From Verrucomicrobia bacterium UBA3214 (GTDB lineage Bacteria; Verrucomicrobiota; Kiritimatiellia; RFP12; UBA1067), in assembly GCA_002363575.1 (NCBI GenBank), contig DEWI01000063.1, positions 41,881 through 53,091 on the forward strand: 11,211 nt of DNA, written 5' to 3'. Positions 1-9,000 of this stretch are shown here, in pieces. The position numbers and the translations under genes are program-made. Within the stretch, counting starts at the first letter, position 1, and the number at the start of each line of letters is the position of its first letter. The notes under the pieces are model-generated. The model saw only the letters and a program-made list of their open reading frames with translations. It was not told the origin of the DNA and ran no database searches.

Positions 1-48
1 CGCGATCCAGAGAACGCGCGCGGGTATCGACATCTTGTGCATGGTCAT
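1..48 (-). CDS. 5' end of a downstream gene, translationally coupled to the giant gene (partial)
   Basis: Only the first 16 codons are inside the window, read from 48 downwards: MTMHKMSIPARVLWIA. The ATG at 48-46 overlaps the TGA stop of the giant gene (47-45) as ATGA. An AGGAGG lies at 58-53, inside the last codons of the giant gene. It is 4 nt from this ATG and 10 nt from a second in-frame ATG at 42-40; a third lies at 33-31. The true start could therefore be either of the first two. The basic residues followed by a hydrophobic stretch (VLWIA) could be the start of a signal peptide, but 16 residues are too few to decide. Family and function cannot be read. The overlap implies the same transcript as the giant gene. 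Confidence 0.72.
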   Translation of the reverse strand, partial: MTMHKMSIPARVLWIA

Positions 49-3000
49 TCGCCCTCCTCTGCGGCGTTGTCGTCGAGATACGTATAGAAATTCTCCGCGG
101 CGAGGCGTTCGACGGCCGGCGAAATGCCTGTCGAATCGTCAAGGCGCCAGAGATAGAACGGGTTGTCGTCGGGATGCTCCGCGAAATGCTCGCTCCATTG
201 CTTGTAGCCGGGATTCGAGGCGGATTTGCGCGGATCGCTCAACTCGATTTTCGAAACGAAGCCTTCGTCGAAAGAGTTCTCGTCGAAAGTGAACTTCCTT
301 ATCGTCACCCAGTAGAGATCCCGCGGCGTGCCGAACAGCGAGCGCAGCTTGCCCTTCACCTTGAAAGTCGCGCCGGGCCACGCCCCGCTGTAGCCGCGCG
401 AATCCGTGCCGGGCACGACGCCGCGCAAAGCGTACGGCGCCCACGCCGCGCGCTCGATTCCGCCGATCTTGACGGCGACGGAGTCGTTCTCGTTGGTGAT
501 GTAGAGCTTCGCGTGGATGGTGCGATGGTCGTTCTCGACGCCGTCGATCGTGCGCACCACATGCTCCCAGTTCGTGATGCCGCCAACAAGCCAGAGATTG
601 GAGACGGTGGGCGGGATGTCCAGCCAGTACATCTCCGTGAGCGTGAGCGGCGCGGTTTCGCTGCTGCCAAGCAGCCGGAAGTTCGCGAGGTATATGTTCG
701 TCGCGGCCGGCCATTCGTCGCCGTAGAGGCTTTGCCCGTCCGTAAGCCATTCCATGACGGCCTCGTCGTAGCGGTTGCCGTCCAGATACCGCGCGGCTTC
801 GGCGTCCGGCGCCGCCGCCGCCACGACTTCGATGGAGTTGGAGATGGCTTCGCCGCCGACAGTGACGCGCCAGCGCCCGTCCGCTTCCAGCGAAGACGGC
901 GAGAAGTACGTCTTGCCGCCCGTCGTGAGGCGCCACGTCGCGCCGGTCACGGCGAACCACGGGTCGGTCTCGTAGTAGAGATTGGTGGCGACGCCCTGCT
1001 GCACGTAAAGCGCGATGTCGTCGCCGGCCGCGTGCGGCACGCCCGCTTCGTCGAAGATTCTGACATGGTTGCCTTCGACTTTGCCAAGGAGTATCATGCC
1101 GCCGCCGAGAGGATCCGGGGCGTTGCCGTGGATGATCTGCCCGGCGTTGATTCTTCCCGGCGTGCGGACGCAGGCGTTCGTCCAGGTGTTGAAGACGCCG
1201 TTCGTCCAGCAGGAATAATCGCCGCCGGCGACTTCGACGACGCCGAGGGAGTTGGAGAAGCTGTTGGACGAATCGTCGTCGTCGCCGATATAGATGAAAT
1301 CGGCGCGCCCGGCGGAAATCGCGTTCAGATTGGTCGCGGCCGACCTTCCGCTATATACATCCTCGTAGTAATCCACGCCTGCCCAGAGGTTGGTGCCCAT
1401 CGCGACGATTTCATGCTCGACTATGCCGCTCGGCCTGACGAGACGCAGCGCAACGGCGCTGTAGGGCATTATTTCGCCGCTCTTCAGATACGTCGAAGAG
1501 TTGTAGTTCGTCACGCCGGTGAAGTTCCAGATGCCGTCGAATTCGTAGGCGCCGGCGAGCTTGTCGCTCCGCGCGGGCTGCGAAAGCGGCGAGGCGATCA
1601 CCCGGAACGACATGTTCGAGGCGACGTTGGCGACCTTTATGCCGGAGATGCCATCCTGCCCGAACGTCGCTACGCGGTTTGTGTGGATGATCGAGGCGCC
1701 GTCCGCCTCCAGAGCTTCGACGTACCAGCCGCTGAGATCCGCGGAGACGGGCGCGGCGATCTCGATGAACTGGCAGTCGGCATCGTGGTTCTCGTAGGTG
1801 CGGGCGTCCTCTTCGCCGAAGATGTTCACTTCGTTGATCCACGCCCAGTTCGGCGCCACGCTGTCGAGAATCGTGTACGCGCTGAAACCGTCCTTGCCTT
1901 CGTTGAGATCGACCGGCCGGTACCACGACGGCGTGCTCCAGTCAAGCGCCTTCAGGCTGTCGGAGCCGGTTATGATCTGCTTCTGGTCGTTGAGCTGGTT
2001 GTAAACGACCTCGAGGCGGTACTGGACCACGGAGCCGGGTATCGTCGAGAGCGGCACGACCGAATTGGGCGACCACTTGTAGGACGAGCGGAACACGAAC
2101 CTGCCGTCTTCCGTCTCCACCCTCATAAGCTCGTTGGAGAGATGGGCGCCTTCCGCCGCCATCCAGTTCTCCGCTCCCCACGGCTCGGTGCCTGCGTACC
2201 AGTGCAGATACACGCGAGGCGCGACCGTTTCGAAGTCGATCTTCTCGGCGAGCTGCGCCTTGTAGATTTCGCACTGCACGCCCCAGACTTCGTTGCAGAG
2301 CGGCTGCTCCGCCGCGCCCGGCACGCCCGGCACGGCCTCTTCGCCGTTCATGTCGGAGCGGAACGCGCCGACGTTGCGGAAGCCGACGCGCGGGCGTATC
2401 GCTTCCGTGACGGCGACTTCCTCGACAAGCACGCGAACGGGATTCTCGCCCGTCCAGAGAGCGTTCTCCGCGGCGTCGGAGTTGTCGTAGGAATCGGCGT
2501 CGGCGGTTTCTTCGGCGAGGCGCACGGCGATGCGGAACGCGCTGTACGTCTCGCTGGACGTCGTGGTGTACGAGAAATTGGAGTAGGAGTTGGAGACGAC
2601 CTTGAAGTCGCGCATCCAGTGCCACTTCTCCGCGGCCTGCCCTGCCTTCTTTCCGTAGAGCGTTATGTAGGCGGCGGCGCTTCCCGTCGAAGTATCGTAG
2701 CGGCGCGCCTTGAAGGTGATCGCCCCCACGGCGTCGGAGCCGAACTCCGGAGTCTGCACGTACGGGAGATGCTGGCGGTATTCGGCGGCATTCTCGGCGT
2801 ACGTATCGCTCTCGAGCGAGTTGTTGAGCGCGAGCGACAATCCCGTCGGGGATTCCGTGAAGTCCGCGAGAAGCATGCGTCCCTCGCTGTCGGCGGTGTC
2901 GCCCAGCGTGCGCACGTTCCAGCCGTGCCAGGAGCGCCCGTCCACCTCCGGCTCGTCGCGCGTCTCCACTTTGGTTATCGTGACGTCGCCGAAATTGTCC

Positions 3001-6000
3001 TCGTCCTCTTCGTCTTGGACGGCGGCGACGAGATCCTTCGGCACGACGATGCGCATAAGCCCTATGACGCCGTGCATGCCGAGATAGCGTGAGACCGCGC
3101 CGCTTACGCGCTCGTCTTCGGTCATCGTGGAGAAGTCGATCGTGTCGATCGTCGTCCACGCGGCGGAATCCGCTGCCGCCCAGGCGTCGGCGTATGCTCC
3201 GGACTGCTTGGAAGCGGCGGTGAGCGCCTGCACGAGCAGCTTGGCGTTCTTGTCCGCGTCCTTGTACTCGAAATAGATTTGTCCGAGGCCGATTCCGGAG
3301 ACGTAGCCGTTCGCATACTGGTAGCCGTCCATCAACGGCGAGACGATCGAGCATACGCCGTTTGTGGCGGTGCGGCGGGCGGACATGAGAAGCGCCTTGT
3401 CCTTCACCCAGCAGGACGTGAAGGTGTAGTTGGTGTACGCGAACTCGTTGGCGAAGCGCGAAGGCTTGTTGGCGATCACGGAAGAGTCCAGCTCTTCCCA
3501 GTCCGCGCCGCGCCACTCGCTGAAGCTCGCGTCGTCGATTACCACTTCGCTGGGGTTGTCGTCCTCGATGACGCGAATCTGCACGGCGTCGCCGTCGTTG
3601 AGGCGCAGCGGCACGGTGTTCGTGACGACGCTGAAGGAGTTTACGGAGACGCGCGCGAGCGCCGAAGCGGCCGTCGTGCCGAACGTCGTCTTGCCCTCGC
3701 TGGCGACATACACGCCGAGCGTCTGCGCCGGCGCAAGCGCCATGAGGCCGTTCCAGCGGTTCTGGACATTCACTGTATCCCAATAGCCCGCAGGCACCGA
3801 CCACTCCTCGTAGTCGGTAGAGTCGCCCGTGAGCGTGTTCATGGCGTTCTTCCAGTCGACATTGCCAGGGAAGGAGACATCCTGCGCGGCGCTGTACACC
3901 TTGAAAGCGCTTGCGCTGCCCGGCGCCTTCGTCCCCGCCGCGGCGGACGGATTGGGCGCGACGAGCGGACGCGCGATGTAGCGCGGCCCGATGAATTCGC
4001 CCGGGCAGTTGGCGATATTGACGCCGAACGTGCCCTTCATAAGCGCGGCGCCGCCGTACTCGTCGGAGCCGGTATCGGTGAATTCGACTATGGCGCATTT
4101 CGCGTTCGTCGCGCCAGTGGCGCCAAGCCCTCCGAAATCGACGGCTTCGGTGCCGACGAGACCGGTCACCTTCACAGACGTCGCAGTGAGATTGGTGACG
4201 GATATAGCGAGCCTTGCGTACTTGGACGCGCTGTACTTCGCGCCGGAAGTGTCCGCGAGGGTGGCGAAGATGCCGGTGTTTGTCGAAGCGCCCAGGAAGT
4301 AGCTCTGCATCCCCTTCATCCCGGAGACTTTCTTGTGCTTCCAAAGCTCGAGAACCGCGGCCGCCGCGGAAGTCTGCACAAAGCGCATTTCGTACCAGCC
4401 CTTGTTGTCGCGGTAGTTGGCGGCGACGGCGGCGACGAAACCGTTCGCGGCGCTCGTGGCGTTCGTCGATGCGCGGAAGGAGGCGTTGAAAGTATAGTTG
4501 GAAAGGCTCGTCATGCCGTCGACATCGCAGAATGCGAGGCCGTCGTCTTCGAGTGAGCTGGCGAGGCGCGCCGAGAATGTCAGCGTGCCGAGGCCGCGCG
4601 GCTTGATCGCTCCCGCGGAGTATTCGAGGGCGCCGAGGCCGTTGCCGCGAATCTGCAGCGCGTAGTTGTAGAGGCTGCCGGTTTTCACGGTCGTATAGCT
4701 TTCCGGGACGTACTTGGCGTTGCGGCCCTTCCAGCCGTTGAAGGTCAGAAGCTCGGTGTTGAACTTCATCTCGCCGGCAGTGGCCTCGGTGAGCGAAGAG
4801 AAGGTTTCGCGCCAGTAGTTGGTGTTCGTATCGCTCATCGTTTTCCAGGTGCCGAAGAGACTCGTGAAAGTCTGCTTCGACGCCGCCACGCCCGTGCGGT
4901 TGGTCTCGTCTCCGGAGAGGAAGGCGCTGATGAAGTTGGAGTTCTGCGCATCCGTCCAGGCGTTGAAGTTCTGGTAGTCGGCGTGGACTACGACGATCGA
5001 GCGCGCGCTGTCGTCGATCTGGAAAAGCGCGTAGCCGGTGATGTCGTCGATTTCGAGCGCCTGCCACGTCTCGCCCTCGGAATACGTGCCGCTCATCAGC
5101 CCGCCGTCGGTATATTCGGCGGAGTCGATCGCGAAGAACGTTTCGTTCGTCGCCCAGTCGCGCGCGCCCGTCTCCTGGAAGTTGCGACCGACGATTCGGA
5201 AGGAGATTTTCTCCGTGCCGTTGGTCGGCGCGCGGTAGAACGCCCTCCAGCGATGGTCGCCGGAAAGCGCCGCCCAATGCGTGTTCGTCGCGCCGCTCGC
5301 GTCGATGATTTCGACGCCGATCTGCTCCCAGTCGCTGGCGCCGTCGCGAAGGCGCGCGAACCAGTGGTCGCCGCGCGACATGTTCTTCGCCGCGGAGTGC
5401 GTGGCGGGCGTCTCGTCCGCGACGCAGGTGTTTTCGACGCTGGCGATCTCCTCCGTCCAATCCGGAGTGCCGATCCCCAGCCCGGAGTAGTCGCAATACT
5501 GGTAATACGGCGCGGCGAGGCTGATGCGCGAATAGAACTCCACATCGCCAGGTTCGGCTGGCAGCTCGAGCGCCGCTTGCGTCGTGAAATAGTCGCTGGT
5601 GCCGCGCACGAGCGGCACGCTCTTCCATTCGCCGATGCGCTGGCTCAGATAGCGCCAGCGGTAGTACAGCGCGGCGCTGGCGATGAAATTCGTGCCGCCG
5701 TTGGCGACTTGCGCCATCGGGTTTGTCGTGTACTCCGCCTCCATGCGGCCATACACCGCCTTCGAAGTCGCCGACGGGAATGCGGGAGAGAACGCCCCTC
5801 CCCAGCCGACGATCTGCGCGCCGCGCTTTTCGGCGTCGAAATGCCCGAGCGGCTTCAAATCCGCGCGCATCGCCGGATACGAGACTTCGATGTTATCGAC
5901 GAGTATGAAGCCGGCGTTGGCTTCCGCGAAAACCGGTGCGCTGGCGACGCGCCGTATGCGGAAGCGGCAAGGCTCGCGAGTGTTGAGGACGCCGTCGCCG

Positions 6001-9000
6001 TTCACGATCACGCGGTAGAAGCTCTTGTCGCCGCCTGTCTCGATGGCAAGCGCGAGTTCGTTGGTGACGATCGTTTCGGCGAGCGCGCCATCGACGATCT
6101 TCAGCGCCGTCATCCCCACTTTCGTCCAGCGCGCATCGCGCACGTTGCCGAAACGCACGGAGCCGTCGTCAACCTCGTCATCGACCGGCACCTTGCCGTA
6201 GCGGGACTCCGTCAGGACTTCGACGACGATCCTGTTGTATTCCGTGCCGTCGGCGGCGGCATGGTTCGTCCAGCCGTTGACCGCGTCGAAATATATGGTG
6301 CCGATGCCGTTCGTGTAGCAAGGCGAATAGATCGCCACCGCGTTCTGCGTGTTCGTCTCGCCGCGGTTCAGCATCGCGAGCGATGCGCCGATCGCCGCGC
6401 CGTCCACCGTGCCGAGGCGGTCGCCCGAACGCGAATGCGGCAGGAAGTTCTGATCGGCGGCGAAGCCTGTGCGCAGCACGGTGTGGCCGACGAATACGTT
6501 CTGGAGATACCAGATGTTCGTTCCGCCGCACAGCTCCTCGACGGGCGAAAGGCTCGTAAGCGTGCTCACGCGGTTTGTATATAGATAAGGATAGGTGGCG
6601 CTGGCGGCGATTTCCCCTTCCGCTATCCAGCGCGTGTATGCGTTGGCCGTCGCGGTGTAGTTCTGCCATGAGATCGGCTGCGCGGTTCCGCTGTCGTCGT
6701 TGGCGAGCAGCACGCGGCCTTTCAGCGTCGCCTGCGTGGCGTCGCCTAGCGCCGTCACCGTCAAGTCTTCGCGGATGGTGATGTAGATTTCCGTCTCGAG
6801 CGCCGTCCACGTGCGCGTGCCGGTGCCGCTTTCTTCGGCGTCTCCGCTGGACGGAATCTTGAATACGACCTTGTACTGCCCCGGTTCGAGGCCGTCGAGT
6901 CCGGTGGCATCGAGCTTGACCGGCTCGCCATCCATCTTCCAGATTTCGATAGAGACGCCGGCGCTGCCGTACGCGCCTTCGCCGGCGGAAAGCGTCGCCT
7001 CTTCGCCCGCCTTGAACTCCACGGGGCTGACGGAAGGCTCAATGAACCAACGGTTCATGAAGCGCGCTTCATAGTTGACGTAAACGTCGCCGATCGTGCA
7101 TGCGCCCGCCGCCTGCGCGTAATCCGCCGCGATCCATTCCGGCGTGGTCGCGGATTCGACGGTGCTGACGCGCCATTCGTCGAGCGCGCCGCAAAACGAC
7201 GGATGCGAGGTGTTATTGTCCGGGTTGCCGCCGAGCATCAGCTCCTTCGCGTTGTCCGTCGGCGCGGTGTTGATCTCTTGCGAATAGCCTTCATGGGTCT
7301 GGCCGTTGATATACACGGTGGCCAGCGGGGTGTCGCCGGTGGAGTCATATACGATCGCGATATGCGTCCAGCCGAGATCCTTGAAAGGTTTTGCCGTAGC
7401 GAACTGTTTGGCGGTTCCATTGCCGCCCATGATGGCGAAGCTGCGCGGTCCTGCGCCGCTCGTGCCCCAGAAAGAGACTTCAAAGCCGCTCAAATCGCCC
7501 GTCCATGCGTTCGTCGCGTGATGCTTGCGCGAAATTATGCCGTTGGAGGCCTGGATATCGCTCGCGTTGATCCAGCCGGAGACGACGAACTTGCCGCCTA
7601 GCTCTACAGCTTGCGTGCCCGCGAGACGAAGATGCGTGCCGAGCTGTTTTTGCGAAGAAATCACGCGTCCGTTGCCGATCGCGCCCGCCGTCGAGACCAT
7701 GCCCGCGCAGTATGTCTCGTCGCCTTGCGTAGTGGCGTGGAAAGGCACGCCGTCGTAGCCGTTGTCCGTGGAATCGGCAGAGAGCGTCGTCGCCGCCGCG
7801 CTGGCGCCGATATTTTCGCTCATGTGCCAGACGCCGGTATAGCCGCTCCAGACGTCCACCGGATTCACCGCCGGTATCGCCATGGCGATTTCGTTGCCTT
7901 CTTCGTCGAGCGTCGCGAGTTCGCCCCAGCTCATGACGATCCGTTCGCCCGCCGCGTACCTGGGAACTTTCACCCAGACGAAGGATTCGCCCGACGTGTT
8001 CCATGTTTCGACTTCGCTGGGCAGCGGCGTGTCGGGAGCGTTAGGAAGCGTGAAGCGGATGTCGGAGCCGTCCGCCTTCGCCTGACGGTACATCCCGGCG
8101 GGGGAAGAGGCCGAAATGCGCACCAGCATCGGGAAATTCTCGAGGTCTGCGCCGTCCGGCGGCGTGATATCCACTATCGCGTGATAGCCGAGATACGACG
8201 GGAACGTAACGCCATCGACCACGATATCCCGCACGGTGAAATCAGCCGTACCGTTGGCCGGGGTCCAGGCGCCGTCCGCAATCTCCTCCCACCCTTCGTC
8301 GGCGGAGAGCGAATACGCCGCGTTCTCGGTGAAGACGACGCGCACCTGGTAGGCGCCGGCATCCAGGCCCTTCGCCCATTCAAGCCATTTGGAAGTCTCG
8401 AGGCGTGTCCATTTCGTCGTCCCCGCCGTGCGCGCCTGGTAATAGTACCAGCCGTCGGCGAGCGCATGCGACGAAGACGAGACTACCGGGCTGGAGGGAA
8501 TTTCACCCGCCTGCCAGCCGGCGACGGTAAAGGAATCTATGACGAGCGGCGCGGCGACGATCCGCCATGTGCAGGTAAAGGCATCCTGCGTGCCGTCGGA
8601 CCATTTCAGCGTGCCGCGAGGCTTGAGCGTAAATGAATACTCGCCCACTTCGCTCTCTTCGATATCGCCGTCGATCTCGAAATACGCCAGGTTTTCCGTG
8701 TACGGCGTATGCATGGTGCCGTCCGCGGGAATCGAGCCGAGATCTGCGGCCGGCTTCTCCAGCGCCCCCTGCAACTCGTCGAGAATGCGGATTATGACGA
8801 TACCGCTGCCGCCGGCGCCTCCGGAACGCGATGCATTGGAGCCGCCGCCGCCGCCCGAACCCGTGCCGGGCTTGCCTGCCGCCGCCGCCAACGAGCCGCT
8901 CGCGCCGCTGCCGTAGGGTCTGCCGTTGTCGTCGTAGCTGTCGCCGACGCCTTCGCCGCCAGCGCCGCCGGTGCCGGAGTGCGCGCCGCCGCCACCGCCC

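Noticed and set aside
174..3092. A 972-codon open frame on the plus strand, opposite the 3' part of the giant gene
   Set aside because: Its translation is Arg/Ala/Val/Asp-rich with no domain pattern. It arises because GC-rich third positions on the coding strand remove stops on the other strand. The opposing frame has a clear signal peptide and recognisable domains.
1942..5628. A 1,228-codon minus-strand open frame in another frame inside the giant gene
   Set aside because: It is extremely Arg-rich, an out-of-frame shadow of the real coding sequence, which itself is uninterrupted through the same interval.
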